This document shows positions 35,302-47,982 of a stretch of DNA of 64,000 nucleotides, piece after piece. The notes below the pieces were generated by a model that saw nothing but the letters and a program-made list of their open reading frames with translations, did no database searches and had not been told where the DNA came from. This DNA comes from Kondoa malvinella (lineage: Eukaryota > Basidiomycota > Agaricostilbomycetes > Agaricostilbales > Kondoaceae), in contig BCIM01000009.1 in NCBI GenBank assembly GCA_039545315.1, positions 1 through 64,000 of the forward strand. Direction: 5' to 3'. The position numbers were made by a program, and so were the translations under genes. Position 1 is the stretch's first letter, and each line of letters opens with the position of its first letter.

Positions 35302-36413
35302 TCATGCCCTTCCAAAGTTGATACGACGACGCGCTAGAGGTGCAACAGTAGCGTAAGGCGCAGTGAAGGTAGTTTCTGATGCGCCGGCAGTTGAGTAGGC
35401 GCAAACAGCTTCGCTGCCAGAAATGGAGCATGAAGCGTATTCGGCGAGCGCTGAAGCTGATCCAGATGCGTCAATGCTGTAGACAAAGTTGCTTGGGCCG
35501 TTGATGAGAGTGCCTGGAACATTGCGATAAGAGACCATCAATGAATGGACGAAGCTTCCCTACCGGTAGCAGCGTATGCTCCATCAACACCAGAGCCTGA
35601 CTCAACAACCTGGTATGAGAAAGGGACGCCAGATTCCGAAGAGCCGAGCTGAGAGAAGCTAGCAGACTGAAATCCAGGTCAGCACGATATCGACATTGAA
35701 AGTCAAGTAAACTGACGGCAGGCAGAGCTGAGAACTCGCTGTTCGAGAATCCGTACAAGCCAGAGGGGTAGCCAGAAGCCGCAACTGAAGTAGGTGCATC
35801 TGTCGCGGTAGACATCCCAGCTTCGCCCTGAGAGGTGACAGCTGTGCCTGCAGCTGCCGCTCCTGCTGAATCGATACAGTCGGTGCTGGTACCAGCAATG
35901 ATAGTCACTGAACAAAAGGGTCAATCGCTGTCATACTATGGACAAAGCGAGACTTACCAGGTGATGCATAGTTCAATGCACCTGATCCATCTCTCACTTG
36001 AAGGGTAATAGAGGTGCCAGCTGGCAAATTGACGTTCCTGTAGATCGAAGCCTTGTCAGACAGACTATCAAAGCTTGGCATGGCATGACTGACCAAGTGT
36101 AAGAACCTGCGGCTTGCTGCGTAGGGAGCTGCAACAGTGGTGTTGCGGTAGGGTTGCCTCCAGGTAGGACTGAATCAGATGTCAGCATGGCCAACAGCAG
36201 CCTGTGGCGCCTGACGTACCAGAAAGGTAATCTGTGAGTAGGAAGTCAGCGCTAGTTACTTGAATCAAGCAGGGGCAACTAACAAGGAGCCTGTCCACCG
36301 CTGTACACAATAGCAGCAGGTTGGCACTCGATCAAGCTTGGCGGAGTATTGATCATGAGCATCTGGGCGAAGGCGCCAGAGATAAGCGAGAGGGAGATGA
36401 CGAGGGACAACAT
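35302..36413 (-). CDS. Secreted Ser/Ala-rich protein of basidiomycete type
   Basis: The start at 36413 gives a clean signal peptide (LSLVISLSLISGAFA). The mature N-terminus reads INTPPSLIECQPAAI and continues SGGQAPC, then PGGNPTATPLLQLPTQ, GTSITLQVRDGSGALNYASP, and TDCIDSAGAAAAGTAVTS. This arrangement (an immunoglobulin-like wall-binding core, then a Ser/Ala/Thr-rich stretch) is common in small secreted proteins of basidiomycetes with no known enzyme activity. A Cys pair in YASCSISGSEAVCAY lies near the C-terminus. No clear GPI-anchor hydrophobic tail is seen. The function is unknown; a wall or surface role is likely. Confidence 0.65.
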
Positions 36414-36808
36414 TTTCTGTTTGATGGTGTTTTGAGCGAAGGACTGTAGAAAGGAAGGAAAAGTAGGGTGGATGAGGCAAGAAAGAAGAAATGAAAAGGG
36501 CGCCAGAGTGACGAGAATCATGCGCCACAACTTTAATGAACTCAGAGACACGGCAGGCACGTAATGATCGAGCGGCATTGCCTCGAGTGCGGCCGCACGC
36601 TGAACGAGATCGCCTAGCAGTCTGGGTATTTGACAAAGCTAAAGGTAGATGAGACGGATAAGATATAGCAGACGACATGCACTGTATCTTGCGATTTGAA
36701 CACATTGCATGCGACACGCAAACCTAATATACGACACAAGGCCAAGCCTAGATTAGCCCAACAGAGGAAAGCCCAAGACATATACACAGCGTTTGCCATT
36801 TTGATCCA

Positions 36809-38685
36809 TCAGAACTTTTCGTCGTCTGCTTTCGAGACTTGTTCTAGGTCGACGACAGTGTGATCCTGCGATTGGCGAGGCTCCCTGGCTCTGCTCATGC
36901 GCATCCGAACGACAGGGTTGAATGGTTTGTTGTATTGAGCTAGACGTTGCGGTCAGACAAGTATATCAGCACTCCAGTGGTAAGCTCACCAGGGTGTCGG
37001 TTGTCATCTAGGTCACCGATGACATCCGGGCTATCGATGTGCTTCTCGACAGCTGAACCGCAATCAGCTGTAGTAGCTTCCGGCTAAGGTGAGCTTACTT
37101 GTGTGAACAGTAATGCCTCCAATATCGGCTTGTCTTCTGCGACCGTATGCCCGTCTACGCAGGATAGGTCTGATGGACCGGTAGGCCAGAAGAGCATTCA
37201 CTACAGTCAAGCCACAGATCAGCGCGATCCAGAATAAAGAGTCTGCACTGACTCGGAGTAACAATAGAAGAGTAGCTCCAGTATGCGAGCGAGAGGATGA
37301 GAGGAAGGTTGATGGGCGATTCGATGACTTCACGCGTCCATATGCCAACCCAACCCGTCAACAGTACTGATTGTACATGAGCATGTAGACCAGTCCAAGC
37401 ATCAAGTGCTCACTGTAGATAATAGCCAAGACAAAGACGAGTAGTGATTCTCCCAGCATCATACGACTGTATCAGGCCTCAGCGATGCATCAAGAAGCGT
37501 AACAAAGACTCACTAGGTGTTTCGAAGAGATGAGAATTGCGACTGGTTGCTACCAGCTTGAACGTTGTATGCGACGAGCTGGTCTTTCAGCATCTTCAGG
37601 TAGCCGTACGCTGCAGGAAGGAAGGCGAGCAGTAGAATGACTGTGGTTTGGATCAGCGCCTTTCCAAACAGCCTCTCGAAGACACTTACCCAGGAGTACG
37701 ATGGCGTAGAGCACGAAACCGGTACCGATCTTATCCGCTGCAATGTTGAGCTTAGTAGCAAAGTCCTGCGCGTCCGGGCCCCAGCTTGCTTCAAAGACGA
37801 ATGGCTCGCCGGCAGTCCATAATGCTCCTTTGGCGTTGATTTCGCCTTCGAGGATCATGAGGGCGTTCCAACCGACTTGGATCTGAGAAAGTGATCAGTC
37901 AGGTACATGTATATCGTCCAAAGGCGGACCTTGTGAGCCCAGAAGGCCTGAATAGCGGTCAGCTATCGGCCAATCTTAGGAACGCAAGAAAAGCTCACAA
38001 AATATGGTAAAATGATGGCGCAAGTGACAAAGTATCCAGAGACGAAGACAATGTTCAGGAATGCACAAGGAATAGATTGCTTCCAGGATTTGGACGAGTT
38101 TGCTGAAAGGTGAGAAGCCGACATCATTCCCCAAGCTTCAGTCCATACTGCGAGGATGATGGATAACCAAAGCGGGCCCATAAGAGCCTGAACACGAGGG
38201 ATGAGCACAGCACGGTCAGGTCTGGAAATTCGCGCACTTTGTACGGAACAAGCGAAGCACCAGTCTCGAACGAGTGAATCACAAAGTAGTCGGACGCCAA
38301 TGCAGCAGAAAAGTAGATTGAGTTGATGAGACAAAGCATCAGAGTCGTGTCTATTCACAAAAGTAAGGTTAACGTGTGATTCAATGCGCCAGGAACCAAA
38401 CTGACTCGGTGCATATAAGGTACCAGTATTGGTATGCCTCTTTCGAACAAACCATATACCACCATTGGCCGCTTTGGCGCCCAAGCAGATTAATCCGAAT
38501 AGCAAACCACATGCTCCCATCGCATAGTTGGCTCTCATGAGAGGTAAGAAATAGCCCGGAGGTTTGCCATTGTCTTGTACCGGGATAGCGAACCGATGGA
38601 GTTGAAACGTCAGGCTAGTGTATGGATTTACAGAAGCTGGTAGCGCGGCAGTAGCAGCGAGTAGAGCCTGCAGTTGTTCAGCCAT
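36809..38685 (-). CDS. Polytopic membrane protein, seven to eight predicted helices, unknown
   Basis: About ten short exons from 38685. Hydrophobic segments in order: NYAMGACGLLFGLICLGA, LMLCLINSIYFSAALASDY, LMGPLWLSIILAVW, AFLNIVFVSGYFVTCAIILP, TGFVLYAIVLLG, TTVILLLAFLPAAYGYL, RMMLGESLLVFVLAII and FWIALICGLTVVNALLAY. The hydrophilic C-terminus is acidic and ends EQVSKADDEKF. The pattern (N-terminal soluble stretch, then about eight helices, cytosolic tail) resembles fungal orphan seven-helix proteins, but no named family can be assigned. Direct neighbours are ALG12 and a secreted protein on the left and the ZC3HC1-type gene, divergent, on the right. Confidence 0.6.
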
Positions 38686-39292
38686 GTAGCGGTATCAAAA
38701 GAGTGGGAAGGATACGAAGCGTTCGAGGACAAGAGCGTAAACCATATTAAGAGCTCCAAGGCATTAGAAGGCGGTCTCGAAGGCGACACGAGAGAAAACG
38801 AGAAAACAGGTCTAAACGCGTGAAGTTGACATCTGTTCATTGTCAACGCCATGACTTGTCAAAAGCTCGAGCATCTTCTGATGGTCTTGGATCTGGACTC
38901 TGTCACATTCTGCTTGAAGACCATACGGGAGATACGGCCTGGACTGAACAGAACGAGACTTCTGAAGGGAATTGCAAGAATCCAAGATTGCAGACGGAGT
39001 AGTAGTGTAAGCGCTAATGAGTAGCGTCGGTAGATTCAGCATCATTCGCAGTAGCGTATCTAGGTACAGTAGCGTAGGATTTGAGCGCATTTTGCAACGC
39101 GAAAGAGCAATTGTTATGGCCGAGAATGAAGTTCGCGCAAGGGCAGAGCAGGTCCTTTCGACAGAGTCTTGAGAATGTAGCGAAGTGCTCTCAAAGGACC
39201 ATACTGTCTTAGGTATAACGCAGGCTGTTTCGCTGCTGGTCGCCAACGTCGTCCCTCGTCCAAAATCGACCAAGTATACCTCCGCCTGGCAA

Positions 39293-40629
39293 ATGGACAT
39301 AGACGAAGCAGAGATACCCGCTGACTATTCCCATTTGACCCTACGCAAAGTAGACGAAACCGTGACGTTGCTGGATGGCCTGCTCAAGAATTCCCCATCT
39401 GCAACGCAACATGCACCCAGAACAAAGTCTACAGCTAAACGGTGAGCATCCCTCTGCTACAGGCATATCTCCAGACTTATCGTAGTTCGTATGACAGGCG
39501 GCAACCCATTCGCGAGTCGACGCCTGCCATAATGCAACTCCTAGGTCTAGGGCAAGAACAAGCCAAAGCTTCTACTTCTCGAGGAACTACCTTCCCAACA
39601 CCAGCAGCAGAGACTGTAGATCCATACTCCTTGCCAAGTCTGCAAGCTCGACTAGGGACTTTTAAAATCGCTTCGTACTCGGACAAACCTAGGCAAACTG
39701 ATGCTTTGGCTGCTGCGAGGCATGGGTGGAGTAACATGCGGCAAGGAGAGCGGGAGAGACTGGTTTGTGAGGCGTGTAAAGCAATGTGGAAGGTCGAAGG
39801 AGGAGCGAATAGCTGGAGGGCGAAGGATAGCGAGGAGAAGATCGCAAGGATACAGCAACGCTTTGTACAGGAACATCGCTCTGGATGTCCATGGCGGACA
39901 AGACAATGCTCAGGTAAGTACAGGCCCAGTAAATGTGATCTCGCTGACACCGCTACAGAAACCTTACTGAAGCTTCCACTCGCTTCCCCGTCAATTCTGA
40001 TACCCCAGATACTCGTCCGCGCTCTGATACTACATGAGCTATCTCTACCATCCGACCTTACTTTACCTATCAGCCCAAAACTGAGCGCACTTCCAGACCT
40101 CTCACCTCTTGGCGCAAAGCTCAATGCCCTACATTCACGCACAGCAGCTCGTTCCCTCTCTCGTGCTTCTACTCCAGAGCGACAAAGTACCGCACCGCCC
40201 GAAATCACCTTTACTCAAACCGACCTGTTGTTTGCGATGCTGGGTTGGAAACCATTACCTTTACCATCGAATGGTCGAATACCGGTAGTACAGTGTGAAT
40301 TCTGTCTTCGCCAAGCTGCTTTACACTCAACGGACAAGAAGTTGTTGGATCCGCTTAATGGGCATAGACCCTTTTGCCCTTATTTGACGGAAAGCGGAGG
40401 ACAGAAAGGATGGGAAGGCGTTTGTCATGTTCTACTAAATGGAATGGGACAAGAGAGGTCCAAAATGTCTGATCGGATCGTTGGTCGAGAAGAGGGCAAG
40501 AAGACTGAATCCGTAAGTAGTCTGCTTTTCGTCAGAGAATTTGATTGATTAGAAAGACAGAGACTGGAGATGATGATGTATGTCAGGGATTTACTAGGTC
40601 CAGGGAACAAGAGGGTGCGAGTTACGTAA
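39293..40629 (+). CDS. ZC3HC1/Rsm1-type C3HC zinc-finger protein
   Basis: The first exon (MDIDEAEIPADYSHLTLRK) joins in phase to a large second exon. The C3HC/NIPA-like domain reads ASYSDKPRQTDALAAARHGW, then ERLVCEACKAMW and EHRSGCPWRTRQCS: C-x2-C, then H-x3-C, a zinc site. A second Cys/His set (VQCEFCLRQAAL and HRPFCPYL) follows about 200 residues later, as in the paired NIPA modules. Fungal Rsm1/Pml39 and human ZC3HC1 act at the nuclear pore basket in mRNA export and retention. The last junction is inferred: skipping the stop at 40546 through a GTAAGT intron adds RLEMMMYVRDLLGPG, ending at 40629. If unspliced, the protein ends at 40548. Confidence 0.82.
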
Positions 40630-40727
40630 CAAACAATTTCGCATCACTTTTATGCTCCTTGTATGGTATTGTACTGTCGTGATATTCCCAAAATTGTCCG
40701 CATTCATATCACATAAGACACTCCATA

Positions 40728-43700
40728 TCACCGAGACGATGTGCTGTTTCCAAAGCGCTGTGCGGCAGCGGCCACCGTCCCCGGTCTAGCTCCTTCTCCC
40801 ATCGACAACGGTCTAGGACCTCTCGTCACCCTTGTAGATCGAGAAAGAGGACTAGGTTGTCCATTACTAGAGCTTCTTGCCAAATTGTTAGTTTGCAAAG
40901 TGATCGGGACATTCTCGTCAGGTGGTACAAAAGGCGCATCTTCTGCTGGCGGATTGAAGGGCGCATCTTCAACAATCCTGCTGGTCCTCTTTGCTGCTCT
41001 GGGCGTATAGTCAATCGGTTCCGCTGGTTCGGGCTTATCTTCTACGGGCTTCCATTGCTCTGTTGAAGGGGCAAAGGTCGGTTCTGGAGCTTTAGCTGGT
41101 GGACTGGGGGCTTTAGGAGGAATTGGGCTGATTGTGCGAGGGTTGACACTGGGCGACGAGATGGTATCTTGGAACGTATCGGTCTCTTCTTCTTCGGGAG
41201 AGCTTTCTGGAGGTACGAAGGGAGCATCTTCAGCATTTGCTGATGCAATAGGCTGAGTCTGCTTCGGAGGTGGAGTAGGTGTCGAGCGGATAGCAGAGGT
41301 TCTAGCAGCTGGTGTTGGCGAAGAGACAGGCAGAGGTGGTAGATCATTCTTTTCCAAAGTCTTTGATGCGCTGGATGGGTCTTTACGATGCATCTGTTCT
41401 TCTAATAGTCGTTGCTGATCGTTGGCATCTAGTCCGCCGCCTAGACTGCTTCGACTGAGACGTTGATCTACTGGAGCTGTGCGTTTTCTCTGTGGCTTGA
41501 AGCGGTCCTTCTCCCTTTGAGCTCTTGCTTCGATGGTAGACGGCAAGATTTCGTCGCGCAGGCGGACCAAGTCAGAAAGGAAGTGTAGTGGTGCCCGATC
41601 TGTGAGGGTAAGAGAAGTGTCTATCTTGGGTCGGACAAGGCCTGACAAGGGTATCAGCAAGGTGGAGTGGATGATCACTGCGAACTCACATCGACCGATG
41701 CTCAGCCCTAGTTTAGTCAAGTACGCCTCATCAGAGTCTACGTCTTCCCCTCTCGTCGACTCCATCAGCTCCTTTAGATGTGAAACAAGAGCATCAATGA
41801 CGAGCAAATTGATCCTAGGCACTCTAAGCAGCAGTTCTTTCAGCGCGGCGACTTTCACTTCAGCGGACGCAGTCTTCTCGCTATCCTTGTAAAGCGCTTT
41901 AAGATCTTCATATTGGACATAAGGTAATGGTGGATTCTCCAGTTCGAGGAAGTATAGCTTGACTGTTGCCGCAACGACAGGCAGATCACTTTGTCGCAGA
42001 AGATTGGTCGGTACACCTCCTGGCGCTTTGGTGTCGTTGAGCGCTTGTCTGAGTCTGTGCGAGGCAGTAAGAGGTACGTCAAGGTACCAAATTCGTCGCT
42101 TGTCTGCCATCAAGGTATATCAGAATGAACGCTCTCAAACATGATAGTCTTTCGTCTGACCTGTAGGCGAATCAACTTTTGCATAGCCTTCTTGCAAATG
42201 ATCCAACATAGCCTTCAGTACATCAGGCACGCCAACCTCTTGTGAATTATGCTCTTGGACCTCCACCCATCGACTAAGTTCAACACCGAATGCAACATCC
42301 AATCCTTCATTGTAATGATCCTGAAAGACGATCGGTCTAGGTCTGTAGCCAGTCGTGACGCGATAAAGCTCGCAGATCGACTGCACATCCTGTTCGGCAT
42401 TCATAGCTTCTTGAAGAACATCAATCTCTTCTGCGTACTTTGTTTTCGCTTGAAGTGGTTCAATGATGGCGCTATAGCGTGCTAGGGTGGTTTTGAGAAA
42501 TCGGACTCTGTCTAAGGCAGCGCGTTGAAGGAAGGAGAGGTAAAGTTCAATCTGTTGATCTGCATTGAGGCGAAGAAAGTCGACTCGCTTCACTACTGCT
42601 TTGTAAGCTATTGAAGCGCTGGAAGCTTCTTGTCGTGCTTTGTGAAGTTTGGTACCGGGAGAAGCGGGAGTGAAGGATGATGTCCATGAGGAAAGCAAAG
42701 TATTGGATCGAGACAGCATGGAAGAAGCGCCTGAAAGGGCAGGCGATGAAGGTTCGGAAGGTGGTAGGGGTTGTTGGGTCGGTTTCTCGTGCAATGTATC
42801 GAGGTGGAAAGCGTCTTCCTTGAACTGATAGAAAGAGTCTGCACACCATCAATCACAATTTACTCAGCAAAGAGCTTTTGCACCATTGACTGCGTACCTG
42901 GAGAGTCTCTGAACTCGTTTCCTATCTCGCCGACCAATCTCAAGCATAACAAGTCCTCCGATAGTTGCCTAAGGAACTCGACCGTTCTAGCTCTGTTCCC
43001 TTCGACCATCAGATGCTCAACAAAGTAATCGACCAATTCCGCTCCAGAGTGTACATCAGAGTATACACCTACGATAGGTATCTTCAAGCTTCTCTTTGGC
43101 AGTTCCTTGTGCGCTTGACGGAAGAGAGAGGACCATTCTCGAGTACCGTTTGATAGACCAGCCAATTCAATAATCTTTGGTCCTTCTTCTTTCGGCTCTG
43201 CTGTCTGGTCGCCGTCTTCTTGAATCACGTCGATGATAGCAGAAGAAGGATTCTTGGGATCACGAGCGAGCGCTTTGAGACGATCAGTAACTGTAGGTTT
43301 GCGTTTCAAGCCGATGTTTGGGTTGTCTGCCTTTTCTAGGTCGTTCAGGGAGATGTTACCGTTGTCTTCGGCGTCTGCACTATCCTGAGCGGGAGACATG
43401 ATGGCTTTAGGTGAATGCGGGGAAGACTTGCTGTTCTCGGGGATTGACAAGGCGGATAGAGGTGTCTTCTTTAGGGTTGCAGAAGATGGTGGTGAATTTG
43501 GTAGAGAGTGTGAGGACTCGCTAGGTTCGCTGCCATGATGACGAGCCTCGTCTTCCTCCTCTTCGAGCTTGATGCACTTGCCTGAGACCAAAACGCATCA
43601 GCATCAGCCTAACCTCTCAGATAGCGAAGAACTTGCTCTCATAGGTATCTCTATGCTTCCTGACCTCGTTCAAGCCCTTCTCAAGCGGTACGAGGTATTC

Positions 43701-44093
43701 AGCAGTGAGCGTCTTTCTAGCTTGAAGTATGCGGTCTTTGTGATTATCGACCCAAGATTCGAAAGGGTCAATGAGCTTCTTGTCGAGGTCCATAGCGACT
43801 TTCCTATAACTCTGTGCTTGCTGATGCGTCTCGCGGAAAAGGGAGAGCACGGCTCGCTTAGTCGACGCGCCGTCATCATAATCCCACGACGACTGGCTCG
43901 CTGTCTCCGTTGGAAGAGAAGAGAAGAGATCTTGCGCTTGTATTCGAGTAGCTGCAGCTTTCGCCTTGAAGAATGCTAGAAGCGAGACGTTCTCTTCCAA
44001 ATTGGCGTCAACCTTGCCATGCAGTCTGGCGAGCCCTTCGTTGGAAGCAAAGCAGTCCTTGAAGCTCAACGGCAACGTAATAGGAGGCGCCAT
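40728..44093 (-). CDS. Rgd2-like RhoGAP with F-BAR and DEP domains
   Basis: Three large exons form one protein (about 1,070 residues). Exon 1 (43617-44093) is an FCH/F-BAR start (LPLSFKDCF, LARLHGKVDANLEENV). Exon 2 (42860-43591) has an acidic/Ser linker and then a DEP domain (GVYSDVHSGAELVDYFVEHL, DLLCLRLVGEIGNEF). Exon 3 contains the rest of the F-BAR coiled coil (RAALDRVRFLKTTLARYSAI). The last exon has the RhoGAP region (VPLTASHRLRQALND, VVAATVKLYFLELENPPLPY) and a long Pro/Ser-rich tail with repeated EDAPFxPP motifs. A DEP inserted into an F-BAR followed by RhoGAP is the Rgd2/Rga8 layout, a Cdc42/Rho5 regulator at sites of growth. The usual arginine finger (GIFR) is not recognisable where RRIWYLDVPL lies. 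Confidence 0.88.
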
Positions 44094-44816
44094 TCGACTA
44101 CCTGCTTGTTTTCTTTCACGATGTGGTCGAGCGCAAGACAGAGAACGGGTTGCAACTCTTCAAGTCATATCAAAGGTCAAAGCGGCATTTCTTGACAAGC
44201 ATATGCTGTGCCTATGGGACTACTTCAGACTGGTCTGAGTAGTGCCTGTATTCGGGAAACGTCAAATAATGCTGTTCTTATGCACTTTTGCATGAGCCGA
44301 CATCGGAACCTGAAGTCTCTATCACCAAGTGTGGAGAGTAGCCTGTCTTTGTGGTCCATATGAACGGTCTCAATGTTGACATACAAGACGGAGCGACGCA
44401 CTCGTCAACTATATTCCCCTCTCAAGCTTCTTGGTCGATGTGATCGCTTCGCTGCCTGTGCAGGTCCTATGACATCTACAGTACAGATCAAATCATTGTA
44501 CTACAATGGACACTGGTCAGCCAGATGCGGGATTACGAGGATCCGAGCCGTCAATCAATGCAGGTCGAGCAAGTCCCCGGCTCCTTGCGGGCGAAGACAA
44601 GCTGATCTTGAATTCCCCAGTCAGCCGGTCACGCAAAATGCAATCCTTGCTACGTGCTAGACCATAGCGTGAGATGGTTTAGCAAGAATCTCAAGAAGGG
44701 CATGCGTAGGGATGTAATGTCAAGTCGAGCGGAAGAAGCTACCCAATACAATGATCAACATTCTTTACATTGACTACTCTACACCCGATTCGACATCACA
44801 CTACTCCAACAGAATA
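44094..44816. other. Intergenic region between two minus-strand genes
   Basis: No supported gene or RNA. It should hold the promoter of the RhoGAP gene and the 3' UTR of the kinase gene. The segment at 44500-44600 looked tRNA-like at first but does not fold into a tRNA. Confidence 0.4.
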
Positions 44817-47497
44817 CTAAGCCATCCATAGCTCTTGCGCACGAGTAATCAATTTGCGCAAGAAAGAAGGTTCGGGCGGGAAGGCTCTTGCGGTGTGAGC
44901 AGAAAATTGCTGTTGTGTGCAAGCCATTTTGAAGAAGTCTGCGTGATCCTATCAAACAAGTCAATGACGGCTCAGATGCTAGATAGAGATGGACTCACTC
45001 GCATGAGCTGGATCAAGCAAGGTCGAACTTCTGGATCAGGATGAAGGGACTGTCTAAGGAGAGAAGCAAAACCGATCTTCATGATATCGCCGTCGGCCTC
45101 GAAAAGGCTCATAAGATGGAGAAGGCGTTCATAGCTATCTGGTGCATCAACAGAGAAGCAAGTATAGTACATTGTACCTGGCAGATCCTCGTCAGAAGGG
45201 AATGCAAGACAGTATAAGATAGACATACGACCAAATGCAAACACGTCGGCCTTGTAGACATCGTATTCGATCAATTCCTCTTTGGTAATCTCTGGCGCCA
45301 TGAAACCTGGTGTGCCAGTGTATGTCTTTGTTCGAGCATCATGTCCGAAGCGCTTGACGAGTCCAAAGTCGGCTGAACAAAGAGGTGTCAGCAAGGATTG
45401 AGCGAAGAAAGCCAAGCGCAACTTACAAAGTCTGAGCCTCCCTTTTACATCTAGCAAGAAGTTTCCTGGCTTAAGATCACGATGTGCCATGCGAAGGCGA
45501 TGAAGGTCAAGAAGACTGGAAGAGATACGGTCGGCGACGTAGGCGACTGCAGACATTGAAGTCTTCAAGCCCGCGGCGCGTTGCTGACGTAGCTTGTGAA
45601 GTGTTCCCCACATGAGCTCGGTGCCAATGTAGTGGACACCTGCGGAAGTGCGATAGTAGCCGAAGTACTGAGTCTTGTCTGGGAAAGTGCGGAAACGACG
45701 AAGGTCGTTCACTTCATTCTCGATTAAGCCTCGAGGTACCCATTCTTCGATGCGTTTGATAGCGATGATTTGACCTGAGGGTATATGGAGAGCGCGAAAG
45801 ACAGTAGAAAAGCCGCCTGATCCGATGACGTCGAGTAGCTTGATTCCATCTGCGAGTAGATCTTTGATTTCTTCGGAAGAAGGGAAAACGAGCTCTTGTT
45901 CAGTTGGGAGAGAACGATGGAGCTGATGCAGACATGAGAATGAGCAAAGACAAGGATCAACGAGACTGACTGAAGCAGGAACTAAAGGCCATGATGAGAT
46001 TGGTCAGGAACAAGGGAGAAGCAGACGAACCAGCAGTCACAGCGACCTCTTCGATAACAGGTAGTAGAGTGACTGGAGCGGAAGCAACGCGATTGCAAGA
46101 CAAAGGCGATTCGATGTGTTCGGGAAGCGCTGTGAGGCTGCTGAAGACAGGAGCAGCGGATGTGACGGGCAAGGATTCTTCATGCGTGTGATGTCGTGGT
46201 CCTGTAGTCGAAGGTCAGCGAGGGATATTAGAGCAAGAACCCGCTGACGCTTGATGGACGGTTGCGCTCGCTTTGAGATAACGAGCTAGAATCTGGCAAG
46301 CGGCGAAAGCAGACTAACCACATCTTCTTCATCAGACGCGGAGGAATCTATAGAGGCAGCTTAGATAGGACTAGCAAAGCTGAAAGAGGCAGACGTACCT
46401 GTCGAAAAGTATTCCGAGTCACTGCTAGCATCGTCCTCTTCGTCATCTCTTGCTGGAAACTCCTCTAGGTTGCCTGTGCTGATATTTCAGCGATATGTTT
46501 GTATAGTGTAGAGCCAACGTACGCTTCCGGGGAGCCTCACGCTTTTGCTGCTCAGGCTCGAACTCGATGATGCTTGGATTCTATGGGCCTGTCAGCACAG
46601 CTCGAAGGGATGTAGGCATATGTACGTACTAGTATAATGCGAGCATCGGGTCGAGGAGCACGCTCGCCCAGTTCGGCAACGAAAAGATCATCAAAAGCAG
46701 ACAGCTGTAGAAGGAACAATGACAGATCAGCTTGAGAGCTACAAGGCAGTCTACACTACCGGAATTCAATGGAAGGGCAAAAAAAAATGTGTCGCAGGCG
46801 CCGCGATGAGCCTGTCACTTGCTCTGCAAGAACAGGCGGATCTTGCAGTAGAGTGTTCCAAAGGTCCGGTCGCAACGTTGAACCAAATTATCATCATGCA
46901 TACGCTGGGCGATGGAACAGATGCGTAGCGCTTCCGACTAGAAAGGCATGTGAGATAGGATAATACTGACATCGCTGAGGGCTGATTCTAGAACAGCAAG
47001 ATAGAGTCGCGATTGCTGTGCGGTCTCAGATGTACTGTCGATCTTCTCCAAAGCCTGTCGATAGGTTTTGATTGTGCCGCAAACGAGGCCGGTGAGAATG
47101 CGGGCGAGTGCTGTACCGCCGAACGAAGGCGGCGAACTGAAGTGGACTCCATAGACTACGGCCAGTGCTGATTTGCTGTTTACTTCGTTCGGAAACCGTA
47201 GGGGTGTGCGGTTGAGAATAATGGAATAGTCGGCCTTGTACAAGCAAATCACTCTGTAAGTGTCGAGAAGGTGAAGCAGACAGGTCGAATGAAAGAGAGA
47301 AGGAAGGAGGGCAGAAACGAGGTCATACAGCAGCAAGAAAGGAGCTGGTTGATTACGCGACGCATTACACAGACGCTACTTGAATCTCGGACGACACAAC
47401 GGTACAGCGGACAGAGCCCACTCCAAAAGGAGGCATACATTCCATGCAGCTTGTGGAGCATGACGGCTGGGCCTTGCCTGGTGCAATCTGCATTCAT
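44817..47497 (-). CDS. Ser/Thr protein kinase with uncharacterised N-terminal region
   Basis: The C-terminal kinase domain is clear: VIGSGGFSTVFRAL (Gly loop), IIAIKRIEEWV (Lys), MAHRDLKPGNFLLD, ADFGLVKRFG, TYTGTPGFMAPEITKEEL and VYKADVFAFG. All catalytic residues are present. It ends TRAQELWMA-stop. Upstream exons encode an acidic, low-complexity linker (DDEEDDASSDSEYFST, then SSASDEEDV) and, furthest 5', YSIILNRTPLRFPNEV, then ALAVVYGVHFSSPPS. I do not recognise that N-terminal part. Exons join in phase through GT-AG introns between 46000 and 47350, which favours one gene. The possibility of two adjacent genes remains, because the acidic linker could also be a C-terminus. The start at 47497 is tentative. 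Confidence 0.6.
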
Positions 47498-47982
47498 CCT
47501 AGCGAAATTGACTGGAATGCAAGATAATTGAGAGACGCGATCGTCTTTTTTACGGCCAGTACAGAAGCACTTGAGTTACATGGCGCGAAAGCAGGCAGCG
47601 GAAGAAGCAGGGAAGCGTGAAGGGCAGTGCGAAACCAATTCTCGCCATAGAATTGGATCAAGTCTTGCATGCACGCCTGTACTCAGTGGTGGTAGCCAGC
47701 CTGCAAGCACAAAAGGTCTCATTGCTGCAATTCGGTGTGCTTGGGATCTGAATTGGCTCTGCTCGACACCATTGAGATAATATATGGTTCGGGAGAAGAA
47801 ACAAGTTAAATTGACAGAAGCATCGCGAGACTAGTAGTAGTGCACAAAGGGTAATGCCTCTAAGCGTATGATACATTGCCTCAATCAAGCCTGTCTGAGA
47901 GTGTACAGAATAATAGTCAAAAGACCTTTCCGCCAGCTCGAACAGGCAAAGCCAAAGGTCCATGTCCTCGCAAGTTGATCTT
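47498..47982. other. Intergenic region
   Basis: Nothing supported. A 119-codon minus-strand frame (47658-48017) starts MLLARKETTVTRR but overlaps the end of the spliced gene at 47983 and lacks any family-like sequence. Confidence 0.35.

Noticed and set aside
38812..39300. Minus-strand frame (162 codons) upstream of ZC3HC1-type gene
   Set aside because: Overlaps the 5' part of the plus-strand gene and its promoter; no family-like sequence.
39477..40208. Long minus-strand frame (243 codons) opposite the ZC3HC1-type gene
   Set aside because: Antisense shadow of a coding exon; no family-like sequence, low-complexity Ser/Arg content.
44500..44600. Possible tRNA (GGTCGAG word and GC-rich stems)
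   Set aside because: No acceptor stem or anticodon arm can be formed, and the B box is not intact.
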